Shown here: in pieces, positions 44,406 through 54,061 of the stretch
Numbering within the stretch: position 1 is the stretch's first letter
How the letters are laid out: the number at the start of each line of letters is the position of its first letter
Source of the DNA: Cyclobacteriaceae bacterium
GTDB taxonomy: Bacteria; Bacteroidota; Bacteroidia; Cytophagales; Cyclobacteriaceae
Length of the DNA stretch: 64,000 bases
Assembly (NCBI GenBank): GCA_020436125.1
Contig: JAGQYK010000003.1
Span: 21,991-85,990, forward strand
Direction of reading: 5' to 3'
Notes under the pieces: generated by a model
What the model was told of the DNA's origin: nothing
Seen by the model: the letters and a program-made list of their open reading frames with translations, nothing else
Databases searched by the model: none
Position numbers and translations under genes: made by a program

Positions 44406-44649
44406 TATCAAATACGGATTTGGCAAAGGGACACAATGGAAGGATTTTAATCTTTTTATTTCGAGCAAATTCAACAGCTGCCTTTACTAGCTGTAAACCA
44501 ACTCCTTTGCCTTTCAGCTCTTCGCCTACTTCTGTGTGATCAATGATAATAAGGTTGTCGCCAGCCTTGGAATAAGTCATTTCAGCCAATGCAGGATCGC
44601 CTACATAGAAAGAACCTTTTGTATCAGTCTCTTTGTGTAGAATTTCCAT
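44377..44649 (-). CDS. GNAT family N-acetyltransferase, short (YjdJ/COG2388 type)
   Basis: A 90-residue minimal GNAT. LIIIDHTEVGEELKGKGVGL carries the V/A-box with the acetyl-CoA loop GKGVGLQLV, then AAVEFARNKKIKILPLCPFA, typical of the short COG2388 family. Substrate unknown. The start codon shares a base with the RNase Y stop (TAATG), so it is translated after rny. The terminator hairpin covers its last codons. Confidence 0.85.
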   Translation of the reverse strand: MEILHKETDTKGSFYVGDPALAEMTYSKAGDNLIIIDHTEVGEELKGKGVGLQLVKAAVEFARNKKIKILPLCPFAKSVFDKKEELRDVL

Positions 44650-46214
44650 TACTTGGCGTAAGCAACACTTCGCATTTCGCGAATTACAGTCACCTTAATC
44701 TGCCCAGGGTATTGCATGTCGTGCTCTATCTTTTGAGAGATGTCGAAGCTAAGTTGACTGGCGCGCTCGTCAGTGGCTTTCTCTGCATCCACAATCACGC
44801 GTAGTTCTCTGCCGGCCTGTATAGCATAACATTTCTCAACACCTTCAAAACTCAACCCTACGTCCTCCAGTTCACGTAAGCGTTTGATGTATTGTTCCAT
44901 CACCTCACGTCTTGCACCCGGTCTTGCGCCACTTATGGCGTCACACGCTTGTACAATGGGAGATAGAATGCCAGTCATTTCTATTTCATCGTGGTGAGCA
45001 CCAATGGCATTACATACTACTGGGTGCTCTTTGTGCTTCAAGGCCAACTCCATACCAACAATCGCATGGGGCTTTTCTAATTCTTCTGGCCACACTTTAC
45101 CAATGTCATGAAGCAAACCTGCACGTTTTGCCTGTTTTACGTTAAGTCCTAATTCCGCAGCCATGATGGCACAGAGGTTAGCTACTTCTCGCGAGTGTTG
45201 AAGCAGGTTTTGACCATAAGAAGAACGGAAACGCATTCTCCCTACCATTTTTACCAATTCAGGGTGAAGGCCGTGTATTCCTAAGTCGATTACTGTGCGT
45301 TCTCCTGTCTCTATAATTTCGTCTTCAATATTTTTTGCAGTCTTAGCTACTATCTCTTCGATGCGGGCCGGATGGATACGTCCATCTTGTACCAACCTGT
45401 GCAATGAAAGCCTTGCAGTTTCTCTTCTTACTGGATCAAACCCGGAAATGATGATGGCTTCTGGTGTGTCATCTACAATGATTTCGACTCCAGTGGCAGC
45501 TTCAAGGGCGCGAATATTACGTCCTTCACGGCCAATGATTTTCCCTTTGATGTCATCACTTTCAATGTTGAAGATAGACACACAGTTTTCGATGGCGTGT
45601 TCAGTGGCAGTACGTTGTATGGTTTCTACAACAATTTTGCGAGCTTCTTTTGTAGCAGAAAGCTTGGCTTGCTCCATAATATCTTTGATAAAAGAGCTTG
45701 CCTTGGTCTTGGCTTCTTCTTTCAGTGATTCTACTAATTGATCCCTTGCCTGATCAGCAGTCAACTTAGAGATGTTTTCGAGTATGGCTACTTTCTGTTG
45801 GTTGAATTTATCCAGTTCTTCTTTTCTTTTCCTTACATGTTCCAATTGCACAGCAAGATTCTGTTTTTCTTCATTGGCTTCGGCCTCCTTGCGCTTCAGC
45901 TGCTCCAGTTCACGAGAAATCTGAGATTCGCGCTGCTTTATTTTTTGCTCGTTGCTGATGATCTGATTTTTCTTCCGGTTGGCCTCTTCTTCAAACTCCT
46001 GTTTCATTTTCAGGAGTTTTTCTTTCGCCTCGATGATCTTATCTTTCTTTATGTTCTCAGCCTGTAGTTCTGCTTCACGTACCATCGACTTGTATTTTTC
46101 ATCGAGGTCAATCTGTTTCTTGGCCAATTTTTTTCTATAGAAAAGATTGCCAAACAGAAGGCTGAGGATAACTATTAGTGAAACACTTATCGCAATGAGT
46201 ATGGGTAATTCCAT
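44649..46214 (-). CDS. rny: ribonuclease Y
   Basis: Membrane-anchored endoribonuclease that initiates mRNA decay. The 521-residue protein has an N-terminal membrane helix ([20 protein letters not shown]), a long coiled coil (about 25-200), a KH domain ([19 protein letters not shown]) and an HD domain ([32 protein letters not shown]). Order and length match RNase Y. It is co-oriented with zapA and pheT, separated from zapA by 63 bp. Confidence 0.96.
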   Translation of the reverse strand: MELPILIAISVSLIVILSLLFGNLFYRKKLAKKQIDLDEKYKSMVREAELQAENIKKDKIIEAKEKLLKMKQEFEEEANRKKNQIISNEQKIKQRESQISRELEQLKRKEAEANEEKQNLAVQLEHVRKRKEELDKFNQQKVAILENISKLTADQARDQLVESLKEEAKTKASSFIKDIMEQAKLSATKEARKIVVETIQRTATEHAIENCVSIFNIESDDIKGKIIGREGRNIRALEAATGVEIIVDDTPEAIIISGFDPVRRETARLSLHRLVQDGRIHPARIEEIVAKTAKNIEDEIIETGERTVIDLGIHGLHPELVKMVGRMRFRSSYGQNLLQHSREVANLCAIMAAELGLNVKQAKRAGLLHDIGKVWPEELEKPHAIVGMELALKHKEHPVVCNAIGAHHDEIEMTGILSPIVQACDAISGARPGARREVMEQYIKRLRELEDVGLSFEGVEKCYAIQAGRELRVIVDAEKATDERASQLSFDISQKIEHDMQYPGQIKVTVIREMRSVAYAK

Positions 46215-46277
46215 GGTGCTAACGTTTAGAGTTTAGACACCCAGAGAATGCTGTAAAGGAAGGAAAAAGAGTGGGTT

Positions 46278-46562
46278 TTAGATTCCCTGTGAAACCAGTT
46301 GGTTGAGGTGATTAATTTTCTCTACCACGGTATGATCGATGTCTTCTAAGTTCTTTTCATCGGCCATTTTATCTACGAGACAATCAAACGCGACCATTGC
46401 CAACAGGTCCTGCTTATCATTTATTCCGAACTGCCCCCGGTAATGCTTTATTTTTTCATTGATCAATTTCCCAGCCGCTCTAATCTTCTCTTCTTCAGCC
46501 AATTTTACTTTCATTGGATACTCACGGTCCGCTATTTTGATCTTTATTGAAAGTTCTTCCAT
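46278..46562 (-). CDS. zapA: cell division protein ZapA
   Basis: A 94-residue FtsZ-ring-associated protein. The N-terminal LSIKIKIADREYPMKVKLAE gives the beta-hairpin, and the C-terminal helix from KLINEKIKHYRG through LDVKMADEKN-like sequence is a dimeric coiled coil. ZapA bundles FtsZ filaments at midcell. It lies between a coiled-coil protein gene (10 bp upstream) and rny. I looked for a 6S RNA next to it; the gap is too short. Confidence 0.88.
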   Translation of the reverse strand: MEELSIKIKIADREYPMKVKLAEEEKIRAAGKLINEKIKHYRGQFGINDKQDLLAMVAFDCLVDKMADEKNLEDIDHTVVEKINHLNQLVSQGI

Positions 46563-46572
46563 TAACTACCGG

Positions 46573-46869
46573 TTATCTGCTCAAATGAGCTATGCATTTA
46601 TCTATTTCTCGGATATACTCGTCCACTTTCTTTTTCAACTCCGAATTACTTCCGTCTTCCGGGTCTATATAATCAACAATTTTAGTGATTTTAATCTGAT
46701 TTTTAAAATTGGAGATTTGCTCATCTCTGGCCTTGATGCTTGATTTAAGCTCATGGTTCTCCAATTTAAGGCTTCTCACTTCGTCTTTTAACGACTTGTG
46801 ATCGTTCAGTAAAACCAAAATTTTACGCTCCAACCCGTGGAGGTTAGTCTTCAATATTTCCTGATCCAT
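46573..46869 (-). CDS. small coiled-coil protein, possibly ZapB-like partner
   Basis: A 98-residue protein with a heptad-rich segment (LLNDHKSLKDEVRSLKLENH to about residue 60) and a charged helical end (KKKVDEYIREIDKCIAHLS). No signal or catalytic motif. Position between pheT and zapA, as in many Bacteroidota, and the coiled-coil composition suggest a division-related partner of ZapA, analogous to ZapB; that is inference. Confidence 0.75.
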   Translation of the reverse strand: MDQEILKTNLHGLERKILVLLNDHKSLKDEVRSLKLENHELKSSIKARDEQISNFKNQIKITKIVDYIDPEDGSNSELKKKVDEYIREIDKCIAHLSR

Positions 46870-46915
46870 TTCAATACTTTATACCGCTTCAATAGCCTTT
46901 TATTGTCGCTAGAAT

Positions 46916-49330
46916 TTATTTTCTGATCAGAGCACCCATCTTTTGTTCAAAGGCACTCATTAATTTGTTCATCGTTTTGTCAATCTCCTCGTCCGTTAAT
47001 GTTTTGGATGCGTCCAATAAGATAAAGCCTAAAGCGTACGCTTTTTTACCTTCGGGGATGTTCTTACCCTCGTAAACATCAAACGCAATTAATTCCTTGA
47101 TTAACTTCTTCTCAGTTGCCAATACCAAATCCTTGATTTCAGCGAAGGTTACTTGCCGGTCGAGAACGAGCGACAAGTCACGCCTAACTTCAGGATACTT
47201 GGGTACCTCTTCTATCACTAACTTAGGGTTTGCCGCCTTGAAAAGCAAGGCAGCATTGAGATCGGCATAAAATATTTCCTGCTTGATGCCAAAATCCTTT
47301 GCAATAGCAGATTTTACTTTTCCAATTCGCCCCACTTCTGAATTTCCTTTTGTCAATACCATTCCATAATCGAACAATGGGTCATTAAGTTGATCCTGTT
47401 TTAAATCTGTAAGATTCGATTTTTGAAGAATATTGGTCACCTGTTGAGCTAAATCAAAATAGGTAATTTTCTCGGATTGGGTCTTCCAGTTTTCTGCTTC
47501 CAGATTTCCACTTAAGTAAAGGGCAAGTCGTTCTTCTTCTTTGTATCCGCCTTCTTCTTTCCAGTAGACCTTCCCAAATTCAAATAGCTTAAGGTCTCTC
47601 TGTCTTCTGTTAATGTTATGCACGCATACTTCCAGGCCAGTGAACAACATAGTCTGTCTCATCACTCCCTGCTCTTCACTCAGTTTGTTTAGAATTTCAA
47701 CGCGCTCCCCTTTAAAATTCAGGTCTTGCTTTTTGTAGTAAGTTTCGTTGGTCAGAGAGTTAGTGAGGATCTCATAAAACCCATTGGCCACCAGCATTTC
47801 ACCAATGCTTCGTCTGTAGATATTACTATCTTTTGAAGGAAAATCAGCCAAGAAACTTGTTCCGGCACTTTCAGACAATTCAATATTATCTAACCCATAA
47901 ATGCGAAGTATCTCCTCTATAATGTCAGCCTCTTGCACCACATCCACGCGATAGGGAGGAACTGATGCCGTGAAATGCTGAAGGTCTTCCTCCTTTGTTA
48001 CAATGTCCAAACTATTCAAGATGCTGTGTATCCTTTCTTTGGGTATATCCTTGCCAATTAGGCGTGTGATATTGCGGTATTTTACACTGATGATTTTATT
48101 CTCGATTTTTTCGGGGTACACATCTACCATCTCAGACGAGATTTTTCCGCCTGCCAATTCTTTAACCAACAGCGCGGCTCTCTTGATTGCATAAACGGTA
48201 AGATTGGGGTCTGTACCTCTTTCAAACCGGAAGGAAGCATCCGTTTTCAACTGATGGTGCATCCCAGTTCTTCTAATGTAATCGGGCGACCAGTAGGCAC
48301 CTTCCAGAAAGATGTTCTTGGTTTGTTCAGTAATCCCAGAATCGACACCTCCAAAAACTCCTGCGATACACATTCCTTCTTCCGCATTACATACCATCAA
48401 ATCGTTGCCGGTGAGGGTGCGTTCTTTCTCGTCTAATGTTTTAAACTTTGTGCCTTGAGGCATTGTTTTTACGATCACCTTGCCTCCAGTTATTTTATCG
48501 GCATCATAGGCATGCAAAGGCTGGCCCAATTCATGGCAGATGAAGTTGGTGATATCTACAATGTTATTAATTGGAGTAAGTCCTATCGCTCTTAGTCTGT
48601 TCTTTAGCCAATCGGGAGAATCGGCCACAGAAATGCCTGAAATGGTAACGCCTGAAAAACGCGGACAACCCACGCTATCTTCTACTGTTACAGGAATGGT
48701 TAGGCTGGTATCATCTATTTTGAAGCCTTCAACAGACGGCCAGTTCAATGAAACGTTTTTGAAAGCTTTTATGTCTCTGGCTGTGCCAATGTGGGAAGCA
48801 GCATCAGCACGGTTTGGTGTGAGTCCAATTTCAAATACGAAGTCATTTTCAACGCTGTAAAGTTCGGAAGCAGGGGTGCCGTTGGGCAGTTGTGTGTCCA
48901 GAACAATAATGCCGTCATGATTTTCACCCAAGCCAATTTCGTCTTCTGCACAAATCATTCCCTCAGAATGCTCACCCCTTATTTTGGCTTTTTTTATAGT
49001 GAATGGTTCGCCTTCCGTTGGGTGAATGGTAGTGCCAGGCCGTGCTACAATTACTTTTTGACCCGCAGCTACATTGGTAGCTCCACATACAATTTGGACA
49101 GGTTCCGCATCACCAACATCAACGGTAGTAATGGATAATTTATCGGCATTGGGATGCTTAGCACATGTAATCACTTCTCCTATTATAAGTCCTTTTAGCC
49201 CTCCGGGAACAGATTCGAAGGGGGTTACACTTTCCACCTCTAATCCAGTTGCCGTAAGGATTTTGCCTAATTCCTCAGGTTCGTCTGTGATGTCAATATA
49301 TTGATTGAGCCAGTTGTAGGAAATCTTCAT
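46916..49330 (-). CDS. pheT: phenylalanine--tRNA ligase beta subunit
   Basis: Beta subunit of the heterotetrameric synthetase that charges tRNA-Phe. The 804-residue protein begins MKISYNWLNQYIDITDEPEE, with an OB-fold tRNA-binding domain (about 40-150, including CAKHPNADKLSITTVDVG and CGATNVAAGQKV), then B3/B4 editing (FRFERGTDPN at the catalytic-like core), B5, and a C-terminal FDX-ACB domain (EVPKYPEVRRDLSLVLDR). The start at 49330 is preferred to an in-frame ATG at 49354 because the latter lies next to the promoter element. pheS is not in the window. Confidence 0.95.
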   Translation of the reverse strand: MKISYNWLNQYIDITDEPEELGKILTATGLEVESVTPFESVPGGLKGLIIGEVITCAKHPNADKLSITTVDVGDAEPVQIVCGATNVAAGQKVIVARPGTTIHPTEGEPFTIKKAKIRGEHSEGMICAEDEIGLGENHDGIIVLDTQLPNGTPASELYSVENDFVFEIGLTPNRADAASHIGTARDIKAFKNVSLNWPSVEGFKIDDTSLTIPVTVEDSVGCPRFSGVTISGISVADSPDWLKNRLRAIGLTPINNIVDITNFICHELGQPLHAYDADKITGGKVIVKTMPQGTKFKTLDEKERTLTGNDLMVCNAEEGMCIAGVFGGVDSGITEQTKNIFLEGAYWSPDYIRRTGMHHQLKTDASFRFERGTDPNLTVYAIKRAALLVKELAGGKISSEMVDVYPEKIENKIISVKYRNITRLIGKDIPKERIHSILNSLDIVTKEEDLQHFTASVPPYRVDVVQEADIIEEILRIYGLDNIELSESAGTSFLADFPSKDSNIYRRSIGEMLVANGFYEILTNSLTNETYYKKQDLNFKGERVEILNKLSEEQGVMRQTMLFTGLEVCVHNINRRQRDLKLFEFGKVYWKEEGGYKEEERLALYLSGNLEAENWKTQSEKITYFDLAQQVTNILQKSNLTDLKQDQLNDPLFDYGMVLTKGNSEVGRIGKVKSAIAKDFGIKQEIFYADLNAALLFKAANPKLVIEEVPKYPEVRRDLSLVLDRQVTFAEIKDLVLATEKKLIKELIAFDVYEGKNIPEGKKAYALGFILLDASKTLTDEEIDKTMNKLMSAFEQKMGALIRK

Positions 49331-49351
49331 GAAATCTCGAAAAATTGACTT

Positions 49352-49359
49352 CAAAAATA
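49352..49359 (-). promoter_or_regulatory. candidate -7 element for the pheT-zapA-rny group
   Basis: On the minus strand TATTTTTG is a full match to TAnnTTTG and places the transcript start about 15 nt before the ATG at 49330. I see no good TTTG at the -33 position. Confidence 0.4.
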
Positions 49360-49431
49360 GAGAAAAAGAACGGGACAGGGATTGTTTAACGAGGGCAAAT
49401 TGGCCCTAAAGTGCTAAAGGACTGAATACCT

Positions 49432-50046
49432 CTAGTGGTAGACTTTTTCGCCCGCTCTGATAGGTACGCTAAGGATGTTTTCTTTTGTCGGAAATGGGCA
49501 AGAAAATTTGTCGGAATAGGCACAGTATGGATTGTAGGCCTTGTTGAAGTCAAGTAATACAGAGCTACTTCCTGGTACCTTTTTTATGTCAAGATATCGG
49601 CCCGCTCCGTAGGTTTCCTGAGTACTGGTTTCATCAGCAAAAGCGAGAAATAATGTGCCTCTTTCCGGTCCAGCTTCCATGATTTCAAGAATAAGCAATT
49701 GGCACTGTACACCATTGATTGCAAAGTCGGCATAGGCATATTCAAGATAGCGGTTTTCCAATCCATCATTAGTGGCTAGCCGTACTACTTTTTTACTTTT
49801 TATGGGTTGAAGGCTTGCACTGATTCTATAATCCGGGTTGGGGTCAAAATACTTGAGGCCAGTAAATTCATCGGCTTTTCCTGTAAAAGGAGCATCTTCA
49901 CCGAGCATCATCTTATCTTTCTCTTCTCGGTATTGCTTTATCTCATCGAAATAAGTTTCGCTCGATTGGCTTCCCTGCAACGAGTAAAAGATAAATCCTA
50001 TAATGGAGATAACTACAATAACACCTATAATTTTACTGAGTTTCAT
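49432..50046 (-). CDS. DUF1684 domain-containing protein
   Basis: A 204-residue protein with an N-terminal membrane helix (KIIGVIVVISIIGFIFYSL). The DUF1684 signature is near the end: NPYCAYSDKFSCPFPTKENIL, preceded by GAGRYLDIKKVPG and LEYAYADFAINGVQCQLLI. Function unknown; the fold is beta-rich. The start is one base after the serine hydrolase stop, so the two are co-transcribed. Confidence 0.87.
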   Translation of the reverse strand: MKLSKIIGVIVVISIIGFIFYSLQGSQSSETYFDEIKQYREEKDKMMLGEDAPFTGKADEFTGLKYFDPNPDYRISASLQPIKSKKVVRLATNDGLENRYLEYAYADFAINGVQCQLLILEIMEAGPERGTLFLAFADETSTQETYGAGRYLDIKKVPGSSSVLLDFNKAYNPYCAYSDKFSCPFPTKENILSVPIRAGEKVYH

Positions 50047-50047
50047 T

Positions 50048-51280
50048 CTAGGGTGAAGCTACTTGAGCTGGTTGTTTTATTATTGTTTTGAAGTGTTTGT
50101 CATAGGTATTGAAAAATGCGGGAATGGCATGATCTGAAAAACCACTTGGTCCGTTGGCGAGCACACAGATGGCGATCTTTTTTGTTGGATGAACTGCTAT
50201 TTCGCTTCTATATCCATTTACATACCCACCATGATAGGCCAGCGTATCGTTTTTGAAAGTGAGCACTCGCCAACCTAAGCCATAATACGACTTCTTAATT
50301 CTGCTCCATCTGTTGAAGTTTCTGTTTTTGGCTGTAGCCCTTACTTCCTGATTGAAGAGTTGGTCAATGGTTTCTGGTGTAATTACGTTTTCTCTATTAC
50401 CTAGTAAAGCCACCATTAATTTGGCCATATCAGTGATGCTTGCATTGATTCCTCCTGCAGGGGCCGTATTATAGTAAGTTGGGGAGATAGGAATAGTTTT
50501 CCAATTGCGCCCGCGCAATAAATGAGGCTGTGCAAAATTGGGGTTATTAATAAGTTCTTCATAACTCACCGATGCATTGGTCATGCGAAGTGGCCCAAAA
50601 AGACGAGCCTTAATTTCGGTTTCAAATGTATGACCTGTTGCAGATTGAACCACATCACCTAATAAGCTATAGGCAACATTTTGATAGCTATATATCTTTC
50701 CGGGTTCACCGATCAATTTCACATTTTTCAATTCAGCAATCAGTTCATCATGTCGAGTACCTTCCTCGATTAGATTCGTATAAGTGTGGTAAGGAAGCCC
50801 AGTAGTATGAGACAACACATGTCGGATAGTAAGCTGATTGGTAAATGTGGCGGAGTCTAGCTCAAAGTTGGGGAGGTATTTTACGATGGGGTCGTCCCAA
50901 TTTAAAATTCCCTCCTCCATCATTGTTCCCATCAATACTGAAGTCACCGGTTTCGATACAGAGGCAAGTCTAAAGACGGTGTGTGCATCCACAGGTTCCT
51001 GGGTGTCTACATTCCTTACTCCGAATCCCTTTAAATAAATGATGGTAGAATCATGAATGATGGCAATTGCCGCTCCTGGGACTCCTGTGAGCTTTAGTGA
51101 TTCGTTGATATAGTCTTCGTAGTCGCTGAGTAGGTCAATGTATTCAGCAGGTAGAGGAGGGGCCTGAGGTTCTTTTTGAGGGATCTTATCTTTTGCTGGC
51201 TTTTCAGGGGTAGTGTAAAAGACAAAGCCGACAAATGCGGTGATCGTGATGGTAATAAGTAAGAGGATTCTCTTCATCAT
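50048..51280 (-). CDS. serine hydrolase of the beta-lactamase/class C fold, membrane anchored
   Basis: A 410-residue hydrolase with an N-terminal anchor (ILLLITITITAFVGFVFYT) and a proline-rich linker. Motifs are SxxK in LASVSKPVTSVLM, YxN as YSYQNVAYSLLG, and HGG in LAYHGGYVNGYR as the third motif. It is probably a periplasmic D,D-peptidase or esterase. Co-oriented with radC (3 bp gap) and DUF1684. Confidence 0.9.
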   Translation of the reverse strand: MMKRILLLITITITAFVGFVFYTTPEKPAKDKIPQKEPQAPPLPAEYIDLLSDYEDYINESLKLTGVPGAAIAIIHDSTIIYLKGFGVRNVDTQEPVDAHTVFRLASVSKPVTSVLMGTMMEEGILNWDDPIVKYLPNFELDSATFTNQLTIRHVLSHTTGLPYHTYTNLIEEGTRHDELIAELKNVKLIGEPGKIYSYQNVAYSLLGDVVQSATGHTFETEIKARLFGPLRMTNASVSYEELINNPNFAQPHLLRGRNWKTIPISPTYYNTAPAGGINASITDMAKLMVALLGNRENVITPETIDQLFNQEVRATAKNRNFNRWSRIKKSYYGLGWRVLTFKNDTLAYHGGYVNGYRSEIAVHPTKKIAICVLANGPSGFSDHAIPAFFNTYDKHFKTIIKQPAQVASP

Positions 51281-51283
51281 TAA

Positions 51284-51982
51284 CTATAACATTCCCTCAT
51301 CTGCAAAACTAAAGTATTTTTGGCCAGCAACGATGAGATGGTCCAATAACTGCACTTCCATCACTTTGCCTGCTTCCTTTAATTTTTTGGTGAGCGTTAT
51401 GTCACTTTGACTTGCAGTGAGATTACCGGATGGGTGGTTGTGTGCCACGATGATACCACTTGCCAATTCTTCAAGCGCCAGTTTGAATATTATTTTGGGA
51501 TCAGCTACTGTGCCCGATACACCGCCTTCACTCACTCTCTTTTTTTTAACTAATCGGTTGGCCCTGTTGAATAAGAGTACCCAGAATTCTTCATGAGCAA
51601 GATCCATCATATCACCCTTTACAAGCTCGTAGGCTTCTTTCGAGCTGGACACTTTCGGTCTTTCATTTATTTCTGATTCCTTTCTTCTGCGTCCAAGCTC
51701 CATGGCAGCTACTATGGTAATTGCTTTGGCTTCGCCAATACCCTTGCTTTTCATTAGGTCTTTAACGGTGAGTTTGGCCAAATCGTGCAAATTATTTCCT
51801 ACAGTTTGCAAAACTTGTCGGGCCACTTCTACAGCGCTCAATGAGCCAGTGCCGGAGCCAATGAGCAGGGCAATCAGTTCTGCATCTGAAAGAGCTGATT
51901 TGCCTTTAAGCAGCATTTTTTCGCGAGGGCGATCCTCCGCTGCCCAGCTTTTAATCCCCAGTGATTTTGGTTTTGACTTCAT
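51284..51982 (-). CDS. radC: RadC family protein (JAB/MPN domain)
   Basis: A 232-residue protein: an N-terminal helix-hairpin-helix-like region (DAELIALLIGSGTGSLSAVE, LMKSKGIGEAKAITIVAAME) and a C-terminal JAMM domain with the metal site HNHPSGNLTASQSD (His-x-His and Asp) and an upstream Glu in LALEELASG. The biochemical role of RadC is uncertain; it is often grouped with DNA repair or natural competence genes. Length is normal for the family. Confidence 0.92.
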   Translation of the reverse strand: MKSKPKSLGIKSWAAEDRPREKMLLKGKSALSDAELIALLIGSGTGSLSAVEVARQVLQTVGNNLHDLAKLTVKDLMKSKGIGEAKAITIVAAMELGRRRKESEINERPKVSSSKEAYELVKGDMMDLAHEEFWVLLFNRANRLVKKKRVSEGGVSGTVADPKIIFKLALEELASGIIVAHNHPSGNLTASQSDITLTKKLKEAGKVMEVQLLDHLIVAGQKYFSFADEGML

Positions 51983-52034
51983 GTAATTGAAAATGAGTCA
52001 TTTAAATACCAAATATTTGGATTTTTTAAGCAAT

Positions 52035-52077
52035 AAAAAACCCTCCCTCATTCTCGGATATCCGAAACAAGGAAGGG
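52035..52077 (-). terminator. intrinsic terminator after rpsT
   Basis: Read on the minus strand, CCCTTCCTT and GAGGGAGGG form an outer stem (with G-U pairs) around an inner TCGGAT/ATCCGA hairpin, followed by TTTTTT. It lies about 25 bp after the rpsT stop codon and before radC. Confidence 0.85.
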
Positions 52078-52100
52078 AAAAGTATTTTTAAATCTCGTTT

Positions 52101-52355
52101 TTAGGCGAGGCTATTTACGTGCTTAGTAAGCTTAGACTTCTGATTGGCAGCTTTCTTCCAATGAATGATGTTTTTCTTGGCTAGCTTATCAATAAGTGAA
52201 GTAACCTCTTTAAGAAGAGCCTCAGCTTCTGGTTTAGTAGTAGTAGCCACTAATTTCTTAGTTGCTGTACGTGTTGTTTTATGCTGATAACGATTGCGTA
52301 ACCGCTTTTTTTCGTTAGCTCTAATTCTTTTCTCTGCTGATTTGTGGTTTGCCAT
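52101..52355 (-). CDS. rpsT: 30S ribosomal protein S20
   Basis: An 84-residue very basic protein that binds 16S rRNA early in 30S assembly. MANHKSAEKRIRANEKKRLR and the C-terminal KLAKKNIIHWKKAANQKSKL are diagnostic. It has its own well-formed promoter upstream and terminator downstream, so it is transcribed on its own between the M1 peptidase gene and radC. Confidence 0.97.
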   Translation of the reverse strand: MANHKSAEKRIRANEKKRLRNRYQHKTTRTATKKLVATTTKPEAEALLKEVTSLIDKLAKKNIIHWKKAANQKSKLTKHVNSLA

Positions 52356-52378
52356 AAGTCTTTTTTACAAACGGACTG

Positions 52379-52409
52379 CAAATGTAAGATCATTCAGCAT
52401 AATTACAAA
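52379..52409 (-). promoter_or_regulatory. strong promoter of rpsT
   Basis: On the minus strand TTTG (52406-52409), exactly 19 bases, then TACATTTG (52379-52386): both elements match the Bacteroidota consensus TTTG-N19-TAnnTTTG. The transcript would start near 52372, about 17 nt before the rpsT ATG. Confidence 0.85.
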
Positions 52410-52421
52410 ACCCTGTTTAGC

Positions 52422-54032
52422 TCATTTTCCATTGATTTTGCCTTCGAACAACAACCAGGTCATAGGATCTAGAATGAGTTCTAATGGCTTTTTTTCTGCC
52501 GAAAAGCTAAATTTTGTCTCTTTTTCGGCCAGAAGAATGGTTTTTATATCCATTAAATCATCGCCTGTTTTTACCCCAATCTCTAAAGGTGTAGTAAATT
52601 TTGTTGTTTGGGTCTGTTTAACGACAAGGTCTACCTGCTTCTTTTTTGGGTTATAACTCCAGGTGGCGGCAATCGTGGGTTGTCCTGGTCTCCTTAGCCA
52701 TTGATCAAAAAATACCTTCAAGTCCTTTCCTGATGCTTTTTCCATTATGGCTCTGAAATCGGATGTGAGTGCATTGGAATTTTTGTAGGTATGGTAGTAT
52801 GCCCTGATTCCTTTCCAGAATGCTTCATCTCCCACCTCTTTTCTTAGCATATGAAGCACCCAACTTCCTTTTTGGTAGGAATTGGTGCTTAGCACTCGGT
52901 TAATATCTAACAAGGTAGTGTCAATTACTGGAGCAGGATTCTCTGTGTAGTATTGAACTACTTCAGTTCTTTGAGCTGCCATTCGATTAGCCAATTCTTC
53001 TTTCCCATATGTGTTTTCATAGTACAAATTGGTAAAGTAGGTGGCGAACCCTTCGCTCAACCATACGTGGTGCCAGTCCATTTCAGATGCTGAATCGCCA
53101 AACCATTGATGGGCAATTTCATGGGCAATCAGACCTTCACGTTCATTCTTGCCCGTCACTGAATTTTCGAAATAGAATATATTACTGGCGTTCTCCATTC
53201 CACCAAATCGGGTGGTTGATTGTACATTGGCAAGCTTTTGATAAGGATATGGGCCAATATACTCGATGAAATAGCTAAGCACGTTAGTAGCTATCTTAAA
53301 ATCACCGAAGCCTTCTAGTTTATTCTGAGGGTACACCCACGTTTCAACAGGGATATTATTAATCACTCCTGCAGTTGTAACAGCAAATTGGGCAACACCA
53401 ATTACCATTACTTTGGTGGGAATATTCACGGTTTCTTTCCAATGAGTGAGGGTTCTATTGTTGGGCAGATTGGTTGTTTCGGCAAGTATGCCGTTGGCAA
53501 CCACCTGATAGTGAGAAGGGGCTACTACAACAAATTCGCAACTCGCTTTGTCATAAGGATGGTCAATCGTAGGAAGCCAATGATGTGCACGATTTGGCCA
53601 ATTGTCACCAAAGAAGGTGCGGTCGCCAAATTTATTGGTACTGATTACCAGTCCGTCTGCAGGAGTTCCTGAATAATTAATCACAATAGTAATTTCCTCA
53701 CCAGCTTTAGCAGGACTGCTTAATGTAATAGAGAGCCTATCGTTATTTTGATTAAATTTTAGCAGGTTTTTCTGTTGCGTGACTGAGCTTACTGTCATTC
53801 CTTTTTCATTCGTAGATTTCCCCACTAAATCTAGCTCAAAACTGGATATTGAATTTTTAAATAAAATGGTAACTTCAGTTCTGCCTGCTATTGTATTATT
53901 GGAGTCATTCAATTCAACCTGAAACAGGTAATGTTGGATGTCAATATTAGGGTTTCTTGGATAGGGATCTGTAGCAAAGATCTGTAAGACAGAGAGGAGG
54001 CAATAAGTAAGTACAGTAGTAAATTTCAACAT
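52422..54032 (-). CDS. M1 family zinc metallopeptidase (aminopeptidase N-like), exported
   Basis: A 536-residue gluzincin with a signal peptide (MLKFTTVLTYCLLSVLQIFA). The zinc and catalytic site is HEIAHQWFGDSAS (HExxH) with the second Glu 18 residues on in WLSEGFATYF; the exopeptidase motif appears as FGGMENASN. The chain ends soon after the catalytic domain and a short beta segment, without the large helical C-terminal domain of classic aminopeptidase N, so it resembles the short M1 members. It should trim N-terminal residues from peptides outside the cytoplasm. Confidence 0.92.
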   Translation of the reverse strand: MLKFTTVLTYCLLSVLQIFATDPYPRNPNIDIQHYLFQVELNDSNNTIAGRTEVTILFKNSISSFELDLVGKSTNEKGMTVSSVTQQKNLLKFNQNNDRLSITLSSPAKAGEEITIVINYSGTPADGLVISTNKFGDRTFFGDNWPNRAHHWLPTIDHPYDKASCEFVVVAPSHYQVVANGILAETTNLPNNRTLTHWKETVNIPTKVMVIGVAQFAVTTAGVINNIPVETWVYPQNKLEGFGDFKIATNVLSYFIEYIGPYPYQKLANVQSTTRFGGMENASNIFYFENSVTGKNEREGLIAHEIAHQWFGDSASEMDWHHVWLSEGFATYFTNLYYENTYGKEELANRMAAQRTEVVQYYTENPAPVIDTTLLDINRVLSTNSYQKGSWVLHMLRKEVGDEAFWKGIRAYYHTYKNSNALTSDFRAIMEKASGKDLKVFFDQWLRRPGQPTIAATWSYNPKKKQVDLVVKQTQTTKFTTPLEIGVKTGDDLMDIKTILLAEKETKFSFSAEKKPLELILDPMTWLLFEGKINGK

Positions 54033-54061
54033 GTAAGTAAATTTTCGGAAATATAAAGACA

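Noticed and set aside
46215-46277. A 6S RNA gene beside zapA.
   Set aside because: The gap is 63 bp, too short for a 6S RNA, and shows no long hairpin.
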